Assembly (NCBI GenBank): GCA_937920635.1
Contig: CAKZUE010000006.1
Span: forward strand, 124,001-188,000
Source of the DNA: an uncultured Bryobacteraceae bacterium
GTDB taxonomy: Bacteria > Acidobacteriota > Terriglobia > Bryobacterales > Bryobacteraceae
Length of the DNA stretch: 64,000 nucleotides
Reading direction: 5' to 3'
Position numbers and translations under genes: made by a program. Under the pieces are notes generated by a model. It did no database searches. It was not told the origin of the DNA and saw nothing but the letters and a program-made list of their open reading frames with translations. Of the stretch, positions 24,280-32,783 are shown in pieces. The first letter of the stretch is position 1. Each line of letters starts with the position of its first letter.

Positions 24280-26988
24280 CTAATCAGCGGGCAGATTCTG
24301 CACGCCGTAAGGGGACAGCAGGGCGCAGAGCCTGCCAAGGTAGTCGTACTGGTGGGAGATTTCCACCCACCGCAGCAGCGCCCGGTCGCCGCGGGGGCTG
24401 TAAAATCCGATGCCGCCCGACTTCAGGCGGCTGTCGCTGAAGTGATCCACGATCTGGTTCTGGACATAAGTGGTGAAATCGTTGCCGCGCACCTCCATCC
24501 GCACGAGATAGAGAGTGTCCGGCTGAACGGGGAAGGGAATCGGCAGGCTCTTCACCTCCTGTTGGCTGCCGTTGATCACGACCGAGCGCACAAGGACAGC
24601 CTCCGGGAGCGGCCCGCTGCGGGTGACGGCGATGCGCATGGAGTAATAGTTGTCCAGGTCCTTTGCGCGGAAAACCCAGTTCAGGCTGCGGCGTTCGATC
24701 TGGCCCAGGAAAGTCAACGTGTAATCGGTGAAGCCCAGGCTGGGCGAGAGGAGAGCCAGATCTCCGGGCTGGACGAAGGTGGCGTCGCCATAGCGCCAAG
24801 TCTTGGCCCAGCCGTTGTTTCCCTGCCAGGAGCCGAGACCGCCGCGGAAATCGTCGAACAGGCGCACGCCGGCACGGCGCATGATCATGCGCTGAAGGGC
24901 GTTGACCCTGAGCCAGGGCTGTTCGGCTCCGCTGGCTGCGCGCGCTGTGGTTGTGGCCGCCATCCCGGCTTCTCCTGCGGGAATGTTCGGCTTGTTGCCG
25001 CTAAAACTGTAGACCACGACCACCAGGAGCAGGGGCAGGGCGACGGCGATCCACTTCAGGTCAGAGGGGGCATGGGCCCAAAAGCGGCTCTTTCCGCGGG
25101 TCCGCGCCAGCCTGATTCTGGAGGGCCGCTGGCCCGCGTGGCGCCTGGGGCCCGAGCCATCGGCATGGTCAAGTTCCAGCCGAAGGCTGGGGTGAGCCGG
25201 GCTCAGATCGTCAAGAGTGGCCCAGCAGGACCGGACCGAGGCCGAGGATGCCAGAACCGGCCGGCAAGGAGAATCCAATGGGCGGACCGGCATCACTGGC
25301 AGGCGGCCGCACACACCGGGGGCCGGCTCGAGCGCGGGTTCCAACTGCTCTCTGTCTGCAACCGGGGGCGCTGCGGGGAGCGCGCTGTCCTCTGCTGCAA
25401 GCTCCCGCCCGGTTCGGAACCGGACGGGATCCGAATCCGCTGCGTCGCTCTCGTGGCAGGCGGCCACGGCGCGGCCGAGCGCGTGCAGACCCGCCTCCTG
25501 GACCTCATCGGGTGCGGCAGGCGCCGGGCAAAGGGGATCGGGCGGTTGAAGATCCAGCCGGAGCGGCGGGGGCGCAGCGCAGGAGAGCGCCCAGCCCGGC
25601 CCTGAGGGCGGCGCCGCCTGCGCCAGGGGGAATACCGCCGCGGCGGCCGGTTCGACTGCCAGCACCCGGTGGGCGAGACGCAGCTGCCTGAGCGGGAGCG
25701 GCCGCGAGACGGCCGGAGCCAGGGCGTCATTCGGGGCGATGGGAGCCGGCAGCAGGGGAACAGCACACGGCGGAACCGCAACTCCGACCGGTGGCGTGGC
25801 CAGGGGCGCCAGACCGGCAAGCACGGGCCAGGACTGCCAGCAGGCGCTGGCCGCCCGGTGGAGCCGGGGCATCTCCTGCTCCGCCTCCACAGGCGCAAGG
25901 AACCAGCGGGCCGGGGCTGCGCAATACAGGACCTGCCGGGCCGGCGGCGGAAGGGCGGCGTTGAGCCGCGCCAGCGGCCGCAGCCGCGGCTCGGCTCCAA
26001 CGATCATTGCCGCGCCCGAAGAGCGAGGCAGAGCCGTGCAACCCTCCGTTGGCAGCGGCCCGAAGACAGCGGCTGACGGCCCGAAGGCAGCCGGCACGGC
26101 TGGCGGCGCAGCCAGCGTGAACAGCGCCAGGCGCAGGGGCGGATCGGAAGGATGATCGAGACGGTGCGGAGGCTCTGCTTCAGCCGTGGCAGTCGCCTTT
26201 ACCCAGTCCGGCGGGTCGAGAGACGCCGGCGGCGCCGGGAAGACCTCAACGGGCGGTGTGGCGAGCCGGGCGGGCTCGCCATGGGTGGGCCGGTTTTCAG
26301 CGGCACGGGCCGGCTGCAACGCCGGCGTCCATGCCACAAAGGAGGCTGGGGTGATTTGGCCGGTCTGCGGGCCCAAGCCGGACTTGGGTACGATGACGAC
26401 CAGCTTGCGGCGAGGCAGCGGCCGGATTTCCAGCAGCGGCCATTCCTCCCGGAGGTACGGCTGGACCGGCAATGGGAGCAGGGGCTGAGGAGGAGCTGCC
26501 GGATCCTCGGCGGGAGCGGGCGGGGCGCCGCTCAGAGGCTGGGGGGCATCCACTTCCGCCGACAGGACAGGGAGAATGTTCGGTAGTGTCCCGTTGGCAG
26601 GCTTCGGCGGCACCGCCACCTGCCAGATTGAGGGCGGTGGCGTGGGCAATCCTCGAACGATCGCACGGAGGGACGATTCAGGGAGAAAGTGGACAGGCAA
26701 GAAGACTGCCGGCTGGACGGGCAGCGGCACGACTCGCCGGCAGTCAATCCAGACTGCCGCCTGGGGCAACAAAGGCGCATGGGGCGGCAGACCCGCCGCG
26801 CCTCCTCTGCCCCGTTTCTGCGCCTTCGGCTGACTGCCCGCCCTGCCGGAACGGGTATCGGCCAGACGAGTCAGGGCCAGTTCGTCCTGCAACCGCTGGT
26901 GAGCTTCGCGGTGTGCGTCGGAACAGAACTCCCCGTCCGCGAATCTGCGCAGAAGCGACAGCCTGGTCCCGCAATAAAGACACCGCAT
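24280..26988 (-). CDS. Large protein: N-terminal zinc finger, long Pro/Ala-rich linker, one TM segment, C-terminal jelly-roll domain
   Basis: The 902-residue product has an unusual order. Residues 1-30 form a small zinc site (Cys3, Cys6, Cys22, His26, perhaps His30) of treble-clef/YacG flavour. Residues about 50-600 are Pro/Ala/Leu-rich, probably disordered, with loosely repeated 'PLPVQP' motifs. A transmembrane helix starts near Trp646. The last 220 residues resemble a concanavalin/DUF1080-like beta sandwich ('DDFRGGLGSWQGNNGW', 'NWVFRAKDLDNYYSMRI', 'GGIGFYSPRGDRALLRWVEI'). The topology implied is a cytoplasmic zinc finger and an outside sugar- or ligand-binding domain. Frame integrity over 2.7 kb and the conserved ends argue it is real. 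It is followed by the multi-TPR gene. No function is known to me. Confidence 0.78.
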   Translation of the reverse strand: MRCLYCGTRLSLLRRFADGEFCSDAHREAHQRLQDELALTRLADTRSGRAGSQPKAQKRGRGGAAGLPPHAPLLPQAAVWIDCRRVVPLPVQPAVFLPVHFLPESSLRAIVRGLPTPPPSIWQVAVPPKPANGTLPNILPVLSAEVDAPQPLSGAPPAPAEDPAAPPQPLLPLPVQPYLREEWPLLEIRPLPRRKLVVIVPKSGLGPQTGQITPASFVAWTPALQPARAAENRPTHGEPARLATPPVEVFPAPPASLDPPDWVKATATAEAEPPHRLDHPSDPPLRLALFTLAAPPAVPAAFGPSAAVFGPLPTEGCTALPRSSGAAMIVGAEPRLRPLARLNAALPPPARQVLYCAAPARWFLAPVEAEQEMPRLHRAASACWQSWPVLAGLAPLATPPVGVAVPPCAVPLLPAPIAPNDALAPAVSRPLPLRQLRLAHRVLAVEPAAAAVFPLAQAAPPSGPGWALSCAAPPPLRLDLQPPDPLCPAPAAPDEVQEAGLHALGRAVAACHESDAADSDPVRFRTGRELAAEDSALPAAPPVADREQLEPALEPAPGVCGRLPVMPVRPLDSPCRPVLASSASVRSCWATLDDLSPAHPSLRLELDHADGSGPRRHAGQRPSRIRLARTRGKSRFWAHAPSDLKWIAVALPLLLVVVVYSFSGNKPNIPAGEAGMAATTTARAASGAEQPWLRVNALQRMIMRRAGVRLFDDFRGGLGSWQGNNGWAKTWRYGDATFVQPGDLALLSPSLGFTDYTLTFLGQIERRSLNWVFRAKDLDNYYSMRIAVTRSGPLPEAVLVRSVVINGSQQEVKSLPIPFPVQPDTLYLVRMEVRGNDFTTYVQNQIVDHFSDSRLKSGGIGFYSPRGDRALLRWVEISHQYDYLGRLCALLSPYGVQNLPAD

Positions 26989-27281
26989 TCCGCGAGTGAG
27001 ATCCTTCCACTGTTATCTTCGGCCAGGGAGGGGAAGAATACTATGCGGGATTTCACCGAATTTGTAGCCCTGTGCGGTGGGTCGTACTAAGGCAATTCGC
27101 TGAGCGAGGGTGGATTCTGAAATAGCTTTCGTCGGCCGAAGCCTCCCCGCAGCCGGCTGGCGAGGCAGGCTGGAGAGAGGAATCCTGCCAGGGACGGATT
27201 CCGGTTTCGGATGCACAAGAAGGCGGCGGGGGTCAGCAAAACGCCGCGAGGCTGACGCCGTGGCGTGACGGAGAACTTCGT

Positions 27282-27791
27282 TCAGAGCGGCTCGGGGAAT
27301 CTCAGGCTCGCCTTGGCGAGAGACCGGGAGAGCAACTCCACAGCCTCGGATTCGGAGATGCCACGCGAGGTGGCCAGTTCCGATACCAGCATGAGGCGGG
27401 CGCGTTCGAGCATTTTCTTTTCGCGGAAAGACAGCGGTTTGTGTGACTGAATTTCCACGAGAGACTTCAGAACCTCGGCGATTTCGAGCAGACTTCCGCT
27501 CTGCATTTTGGCGGAATTCTCCTTGAAACGGTCCTTCCAATCCTGGCAGGTCCTGCCGTGCCCGTTGGCCAGATAGATCAGGACTTTTTGAATGTCGCCG
27601 TTCCGTGTCACCTTGCGCAGTCCCACCTGCTCGACATGCGAAAAGGGTACCATGACGGTCATATTGTTCGCGGAGAGCCGGAGGAGATAGAATTTCTCGG
27701 TCTGATTGCCGAAGGTTCGGGAACTGATGTTCTCGATCGTGCCTACCCCATGGTTCGGGTACACCACCTTCTCACCGATTTGAAAGGTCAT
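27282..27791 (-). CDS. carD: CarD/CdnL-family transcriptional regulator
   Basis: A 169-residue protein. The N-terminal Tudor-like RNA polymerase-interacting domain (residues 1-65) starts 'MTFQIGEKVVYPNHGVGTIENI', the CarD signature, and contacts the RNA polymerase beta subunit. The helical C-terminal part (about 70-160) binds upstream DNA, stabilising open complexes, classically at rRNA and growth genes. 'WKDRFKENSAKMQSGSLLEIAEVLKSL' is the usual start of the helical domain. Its own leader has a good -35 element, and a palindrome covers the -10 (see separate entry). The gene lies upstream of the 902-residue gene on the same strand, with 293 bases between them in which I see no gene. Confidence 0.92.
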   Translation of the reverse strand: MTFQIGEKVVYPNHGVGTIENISSRTFGNQTEKFYLLRLSANNMTVMVPFSHVEQVGLRKVTRNGDIQKVLIYLANGHGRTCQDWKDRFKENSAKMQSGSLLEIAEVLKSLVEIQSHKPLSFREKKMLERARLMLVSELATSRGISESEAVELLSRSLAKASLRFPEPL

Positions 27792-27845
27792 TCCGGAACC
27801 TCACTGCCACTATTCAGAAGTTGTATCTTCTTTCTACATAAGGGA

Positions 27846-27882
27846 GTTACCCAAGGGTAACCCGAAACTAGCCCAGTGTCAA
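27846..27882 (-). promoter_or_regulatory. Probable carD promoter with palindromic operator over the -10
   Basis: On the minus strand a perfect TTGACA (27877-27882) is followed after 17 bases by TACCCT (27854-27859). The latter lies inside a 16-base perfect palindrome, GTTACCC-AA-GGGTAAC (27846-27861). The arrangement suggests sigma-70-type initiation about 60 bases upstream of carD and repression by a dimeric protein bound at the -10. The -10 match is only moderate (T, A and final T). Confidence 0.55.
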
Positions 27883-28312
27883 CCCTTCTTTGACGCCAAC
27901 GCCATGACGCGATTGTATTTAGCGTCTTTAATGGAGGGGGCGGCCGAGGGCTGCCGGGCGCTTTGAATCAGATCTGGCTATCCGAATTCGGCGCCCCTGC
28001 CACCAGCCGGTGGTGCAATCCAGTTGACTGAAAAACCACACGCTTTTCGTGTCTCGTCATAGGTGCCGCGGCTTTGGCCATGCGGGGGGGCGCTCCCGCG
28101 AAAATCACCCCGCAAGTGATCGCAACAGAGTGCTTGCGCTCTTGATTCGAAGCCATGGGGCAGGCGGGGCGGGTCGCGCCGGATTTCATTCCTGCTGATG
28201 TCCCGCAGGGTCATGGCGGCTTGCTCCGGCCGCTGGCGCGGCCTCCAAGGGCAGCTTTCTTGCTGTGCAAACAACCGGGACGGAGCGGGCCAGGGTTTGA
28301 CGGCGTTACGGC
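27883..28312. other. Non-coding region upstream of carD and downstream of the small TPR gene
   Basis: Apart from the promoter entry, I see nothing convincing in this roughly 430-base stretch. It starts comparatively AT-rich (27900-27940) and then becomes GC-rich. Short open frames on either strand have no family resemblance and lack good ribosome sites. No tRNA or small RNA structure was recognised. Confidence 0.5.
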
Positions 28313-28654
28313 TCAGCGCGCGATGGCCACGGCGGCGCGGGAGCGGGCGGGCGGGGGAGTGGGAGGAGCGGCTGCAGCCTGGAGAGCCAGGGCGAGCAGG
28401 TTGCGGCGGGGTTCGTCCATGCCCGGCCGGGCGCGCAGGGCGCGGCGGTAGCAGTAGATGGCGTCGCGGGGATTGCCCAGGGCCTCCAGAATGACGCCGA
28501 GGTCGTTCCAGGCGGCAGCGTTTCCGGGGTCGAGCTCCACGGCGTGGCGGAGCCAATGGACGGCATCCTGGATGTGGCCGGAATCAAGGAGTTCAAGTCC
28601 GGCGAGGTGGGACTGGGATGCCGTGGGCGGAGGAACGTCGTGGGGATGCGTCAT
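28313..28654 (-). CDS. Small TPR protein downstream of flagellin
   Basis: A 113-residue protein with two to three TPR units (residues 14-80: 'AGLELLDSGHIQDAVHWLRHAVELDP', 'AAWNDLGVILEALGNPRDAIYCYRRALRARP' split across helices) and an Ala/Pro-rich tail ending in a basic helix. No signal peptide. It lies 113 bases after flagellin on the same strand, with a hairpin between the two. It could be a flagellin-associated chaperone-like or glycosylation-related TPR protein, since such genes often neighbour flagellins, but this is only contextual inference. Confidence 0.7.
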   Translation of the reverse strand: MTHPHDVPPPTASQSHLAGLELLDSGHIQDAVHWLRHAVELDPGNAAAWNDLGVILEALGNPRDAIYCYRRALRARPGMDEPRRNLLALALQAAAAPPTPPPARSRAAVAIAR

Positions 28655-28701
28655 CGGGTGACCCTCTGAGGGGGAGGATCGGCGGAAGGACTGAGAAACT
28701 T

Positions 28702-28735
28702 GAGGCCCGGGGGCGCGGGGGCGCCGCCGGGCCTC
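28702..28735 (-). terminator. Hairpin after the flagellin gene
   Basis: GAGGCCCGG (28702-28710) pairs with CCGGGCCTC (28727-28735), a 9-bp GC-rich stem 33 bases beyond the flagellin stop. The downstream minus-strand sequence AAGTTTCTC has only a short T-run, so termination may be partial and allow read-through to the TPR gene. Confidence 0.55.
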
Positions 28736-28767
28736 GGGGATCGGCCTCAGGGGGTAGTGAGGAGCGA

Positions 28768-30393
28768 TCAGCCGCGGAGCAGGCTGAGGACGGCCTGCGG
28801 GGCGGCGTTGGCCTGCGCCAGGGCGGCGACGCCGGCCTGGGTCAGGATCTGGGCCTTCGTCAGGTTGGCCGCTTCGAAGGCGAGGTCGGCATCGCGGATG
28901 CGCGACTCGCTGGCAGCGAGGTTGGTCAACTGGGTGGCGGCGAGGCTGACGGCGAAGTTGAACTGGTTCTGGCCCTTGCCGACGACGGCCTGAGCCTGGC
29001 CGAGTTTCTTCACGGCTTCGGCCAGAGCGTTGACGGCGCGCTCGGCGGCCTGCTGGGTGGAAACGGAGAGGTTGGCGCCGCCGCTGGAGTCGAGCGTCGT
29101 TTCCACTGTGGAGTTGGTGGTGGAGTCGACGGTCGTGGCGCTGCCGCCATTGAGGCCCTCGGCCGCAGTGCCGGCTTGCACCACGAGTTTAAAATTGGAG
29201 GTGCTGGCGAAGGTGATGCGGTCGGTGCCGCTGCCGGCTTCGGCGGCCACGATCTTCATCAGCCCGTCCTTGTTGCTGGCCAGCAGGGCGGTGTTGATGG
29301 CATCGGCGGCGGCTTCGGCGGAGCTGGCGTTGGTCGCGTTCAGGGTGACATCGACCGACTGAAGCGAGCCGTCCGAGCCGATGGCAGAGATCGTGACGAT
29401 CTGCGTGTTGGCGCCGGACAGAGCGGTGAAAGACTGAGACCGCGCCTCCAGCCCGCCGGCCACCTTCACGTTGGCCGCTGCGCTGAGGCCGAACATGCGC
29501 CGGGCCGCGAGGTCGGCGCCCGCTTCGACGGCGAAGGCGCTGGAAGACGACACGAGCGAGAAGCCCTTGCCGTCGGCGTTGATCTGGGCTGTGATGTTGG
29601 CGTTGCGCAGGGCGACGGCGCCGGGCGAGGTGCCTCCGGCGGCGCTGGCGATGCCGGCGTTAATGGCCTCGACCAGGCCCTTCAGATCCTGCACGCCCGT
29701 CAGGTTCACGGTGACCGTCTGATCGTCAAAGCCTACGCCCGACAGATTGAACGTCATCGACGTCGCGCCGCCGATGGCGCTTTCGAGATCGCCGGTGGTG
29801 CCGTCGTCGTAGACGCTCATGTTGTACGTGGTGGTGTCGCTCGAGGCCGAGTAACCGCTCAGGCCGAGGCTGCGGGCGTCGACGGTGGATTGCCGCAGAT
29901 CGACGCCGACGCTGCCGTTGGTGATGACTTCGGAGTTCGTGCTGCCGCGGCCGCCGCCGATGAACACGCTGAGGTTCTTGGCGAAATCGCCGCCCTGGTT
30001 CAGGCCGATGGCCTGCGCCTGGCGGTTGATCTCTTCGATCACGCTCTGAAACTCGCTGTTGAGCACCGCGCGGTCGCCGTTGAACGTGCCCGAGGCCGAC
30101 TGCGTCGCCAGCGTGCGGGCGCGGTCCAGCAGCTTGCTGATGTTGTTGATGCCGCTGTCGATGGTCTGCAACGTCGCCAGGCCGTCGTTGGCATTGCGGA
30201 TGCCCTGCGTCAGCACCGCCTGGTCGCTGCGGAACCCGTTGGCAATGGCCAGGCCGGCGGCGTCATCGCCCGAACTGACGATGCGCAAACCCGACGTGAC
30301 CCGGCTGATGGTTTTCGTCTGAAACTCCTGCGTGACGCGCAGGTACTCCTGCGCCTGCATGGAGGCGATGTTGGTGTTAATCGTAAACGCCAC
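28768..30393 (-). CDS. Flagellin
   Basis: A 541-residue flagellin, the subunit of the flagellar filament. The conserved D0/D1 regions are clear at both ends: N-terminal 'FTINTNIASMQAQEYLRVTQ', 'ISRVTSGLRIVSSGDDAAGLAIANGFRSD' and 'IRNANDGLATLQTIDSGINNIS'; C-terminal 'ESRIRDADLAFEAANLTKAQILTQAG' and 'QANAAPQAVLSLLRG'. The middle (about 145-440) is Ser/Thr/Ala-rich, variable and surface-exposed. It starts with GTG at 30393 behind AAGGAGAAG. A FliA-type promoter lies about 90-115 bases upstream. No other flagellar gene occurs in the window, so the filament gene stands apart from the basal-body operons. Confidence 0.95.
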   Translation of the reverse strand: MAFTINTNIASMQAQEYLRVTQEFQTKTISRVTSGLRIVSSGDDAAGLAIANGFRSDQAVLTQGIRNANDGLATLQTIDSGINNISKLLDRARTLATQSASGTFNGDRAVLNSEFQSVIEEINRQAQAIGLNQGGDFAKNLSVFIGGGRGSTNSEVITNGSVGVDLRQSTVDARSLGLSGYSASSDTTTYNMSVYDDGTTGDLESAIGGATSMTFNLSGVGFDDQTVTVNLTGVQDLKGLVEAINAGIASAAGGTSPGAVALRNANITAQINADGKGFSLVSSSSAFAVEAGADLAARRMFGLSAAANVKVAGGLEARSQSFTALSGANTQIVTISAIGSDGSLQSVDVTLNATNASSAEAAADAINTALLASNKDGLMKIVAAEAGSGTDRITFASTSNFKLVVQAGTAAEGLNGGSATTVDSTTNSTVETTLDSSGGANLSVSTQQAAERAVNALAEAVKKLGQAQAVVGKGQNQFNFAVSLAATQLTNLAASESRIRDADLAFEAANLTKAQILTQAGVAALAQANAAPQAVLSLLRG

Positions 30394-30481
30394 GATCTTC
30401 TTCTCCTTTTGGGCCGAGGCTTCGGCTGGAGTCCTTCCAGCCGGGACCGCTTCGAGTCCTGCGCTCCGGCTTCATCTGCGC

Positions 30482-30508
30482 TCATCGGTCCGGGCGATGA
30501 CGGCTTGA
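30482..30508 (-). promoter_or_regulatory. Sigma-28 (FliA)-type promoter of flagellin
   Basis: Minus-strand TCAA (30505-30508), exactly 15 bases, then ACCGATGA (30482-30489), against the FliA consensus TAAA-N15-GCCGATAA: 3 of 4 and 6 of 8 matches. It lies upstream of flagellin in the expected place and orientation, giving a leader of about 80 bases. Confidence 0.65.
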
Positions 30509-30609
30509 GGAAAAAATCCGCCGGCGCCCGCTGCCCTGAAGGGCCGCCACTCGGGACACGTGCTTTCCGCAGGGTGATGCGATATAGTGCGCGGCAAGGA
30601 GATTGATTG

Positions 30610-31821
30610 ATGTCCCAAGCTGCCCTGGTTCGAGAAGCGCTCGCCGCCGGAGAAGGCGTTCTGCGCATGGCCCCCTGCTGGGTGCCGCGCTCTTTTCTGA
30701 TGCCCGGCGGAAGATTGAAACTGCACCCCGACGATCTCTACGCGCTCGGCGCGCACCGCGGAGGGATTGACGAGCGCTGGTTCTCTTCGACGACCCGCGC
30801 CGACAACGGCCCCGGCACCCCCGAAGACGAGGGGCTGAGCTACATCGACATCGCCGGCCGCCGCGTGCTGCTGAAGGAGGCCATTGAGGAGATCGGCGAC
30901 GAGCTGCTCGGCGCCGATGTGATGCGCGAGCACGGCGGCTTCAACATTCTCTGCAAGTTCTTCGACAACCTCGGCCCGATTCCGCACCATATGCACCAAA
31001 TGGAAGAGCATGCGGCAAAAGTGGGCCGCAAAGGAAAGCCCGAGGCGTATTATTTTCCGCCGCAATATAATTTCCACGGCAACAATTTCCCTTACACATT
31101 CATGGGGCTCGAACCGGGCACGACGAAGGACGATGTGCGGCGGTGCCTGGAGCGGTGGAACCAGGGCGACAACGGCATCCTCTACCTGTCGCGCGCCTAC
31201 AAGCTGGAGCCGGGCACGGGGTGGCAGGTGGACGCGGGCGTGCTGCACGCGCCGGGCTCGCTGGTGACTTACGAACCGCAGGTGAACTCGGACGTGTTCG
31301 GCATGTTCCAGTCGATGGTGGAGGGCCGCGCCGTGCCGTGGGACCTGCTGGTGAAGGACGTGCCGCCGGAGCATCACCACGATCTGGACTACATCCTGTC
31401 GATGCTCGACTGGGAGAAGAACACCGACCCCGAATTCGGCCAACACAACAGGGTGTTCCCCGTGCCGGTGCGGGACGAGGGGGCGATGGCGGAGGCAGGG
31501 TACCGCGAGGTGTGGGTGACCTACGGGCGGCCATGGTACTCGGCGAAGGAACTGACGGTGATGCCCGGGCGCAGCGTGGTGATCCGCGACGCGGCGGCGT
31601 ACGGGATGATCCTGACCCAGGGTTACGGGCAAGTAGGCGTCCATGAGGCCGAAACGCCGACGCTGATCCGCTTCGGGCAGATGACAAAGGACGAGTTCTT
31701 CGTAACGCGGGCGGCGGCGGAAGCCGGGGTGCGGATCACGAACCGCAGCGGCTGGGAGCCGCTGGTGATGCTGAAGCACTTCGGGCCGGGCAACCCGGAC
31801 GCGGCGCCGCTGGTGCATTGA
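30610..31821 (+). CDS. Mannose-6-phosphate isomerase-like cupin protein
   Basis: A 403-residue cytoplasmic protein with a cupin fold related to ManA-type phosphomannose isomerases. Metal-binding candidates are His126, His127 and His129 ('HHMHQ'), Glu145 and a late His in 'VLHAPGSLV', matching the HxH...E...H cupin pattern. AAGGAG lies 8 bases before the ATG at 30610 (a TTG at 30607 is in frame). It starts a plus-strand carbohydrate cluster with a sugar isomerase TIM barrel (17 bases after) and a Gfo/Idh oxidoreductase. The sugar cannot be named. The context suggests interconversion of an aldose/ketose or its phosphate. Confidence 0.8.
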   Translation: MSQAALVREALAAGEGVLRMAPCWVPRSFLMPGGRLKLHPDDLYALGAHRGGIDERWFSSTTRADNGPGTPEDEGLSYIDIAGRRVLLKEAIEEIGDELLGADVMREHGGFNILCKFFDNLGPIPHHMHQMEEHAAKVGRKGKPEAYYFPPQYNFHGNNFPYTFMGLEPGTTKDDVRRCLERWNQGDNGILYLSRAYKLEPGTGWQVDAGVLHAPGSLVTYEPQVNSDVFGMFQSMVEGRAVPWDLLVKDVPPEHHHDLDYILSMLDWEKNTDPEFGQHNRVFPVPVRDEGAMAEAGYREVWVTYGRPWYSAKELTVMPGRSVVIRDAAAYGMILTQGYGQVGVHEAETPTLIRFGQMTKDEFFVTRAAAEAGVRITNRSGWEPLVMLKHFGPGNPDAAPLVH

Positions 31822-31838
31822 ATCCAAGGAGGCAAGCC

Positions 31839-32783
31839 ATGAAAATCTCGATCGGGAGCTGGGCCTACACGATCGGCCCGTGGGCGGCGCATCCGGTGCC
31901 GTTCGACGCGGTGATCGAAAAGCTGAAAGATCTGCGCTTCGACGGCGTGGAGCTGGGAGCGTTTCCGCCGCATCCGAATCCGGGCAATCCGAACGGGCCG
32001 GACAGCGAGTGGCCGGGCGCGATGCCGGAGAAGGCGCAGCGGGCCGAATTGCGGGCGCGGATGCAGGAAATCGGGCTGGAATTCAGCGGAATCGCGGCCA
32101 ATTTATGGGGTGAAAAACTCATCAACACTGACGATCCGTCAAAATATATCCAGGAATTCCGCCGCAACGCCGAGTTCGCATCGGACCTGGGGATTCCGGC
32201 GGTGCGGGTGGATACGGTGCAGCCGCCGACGATTTTGAGGGAGGTAGATCCACGCGTGGCGGAAGAGCGCGTCGTGCGGGCCTGGCAGGCATGCTGCGAC
32301 ATCGCGGCGGAGTATGGCCTCGACGTGGTGTGGGAGTTCGAGCCCGGGTTCGCCTTCAACAAGCCGTCGGAGATCGTGCGCATTCATGATGCGGTGAACC
32401 GCGAGAATTTCGGGCTGCTGTATGACACCTGCCACGGGCAGATGGCGGGAGTGGTGGGCGCGCGGCAGGAGGGCCCGAAGGAAGTGTTCGCGTCGCAGTT
32501 GGACTTCATCCGGATGCTCGACGGGCGCATCCGGCATGTCCACGTGATCGACAGCGACAACACCTGCCACAAGGACGCCGAAGGCCATGACGAGACTTCT
32601 GCGCATCCGCCGTTTGGCCTGGGCGTGCTCGATTTCGATACGCTGTTGCCGGCGTTGCTCAAGGCGGCGCGGCTCAAGCACGGGTGGATCACGATCGATC
32701 TCTGCTTCTGGCCCGAGGCGTGGGAAGCCACTGCGAGCTGCAAGAAGCGGGTGGACGAACTGGTGGCGAGGTACGCGTCATGA
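31839..32783 (+). CDS. Sugar phosphate isomerase/epimerase (xylose isomerase-like TIM barrel)
   Basis: A 314-residue AP-endonuclease-2/xylose isomerase-like TIM barrel. Metal-site residues include Glu in 'DVVWEFEPG', Asp in '[10 protein letters not shown]' with its His, His in 'RHVHVIDSD' and a final acidic residue in '[11 protein letters not shown]', the usual strand-end positions of the family. The start is set by AAGGAGG about six bases before the ATG at 31839. Its last bases overlap the next gene (ATGA), so it is translationally coupled to the Gfo/Idh oxidoreductase, a pairing common in inositol and amino-sugar catabolism. The substrate is unknown. Confidence 0.85.
   Translation: MKISIGSWAYTIGPWAAHPVPFDAVIEKLKDLRFDGVELGAFPPHPNPGNPNGPDSEWPGAMPEKAQRAELRARMQEIGLEFSGIAANLWGEKLINTDDPSKYIQEFRRNAEFASDLGIPAVRVDTVQPPTILREVDPRVAEERVVRAWQACCDIAAEYGLDVVWEFEPGFAFNKPSEIVRIHDAVNRENFGLLYDTCHGQMAGVVGARQEGPKEVFASQLDFIRMLDGRIRHVHVIDSDNTCHKDAEGHDETSAHPPFGLGVLDFDTLLPALLKAARLKHGWITIDLCFWPEAWEATASCKKRVDELVARYAS

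Noticed and set aside
27968-28189. 73-codon minus-strand frame upstream of carD
   Set aside because: No homology visible, odd composition and no good start signal.
28618-30606. 662-codon plus-strand frame opposite flagellin
   Set aside because: Antisense shadow of the flagellin gene, whose conserved termini are certain.
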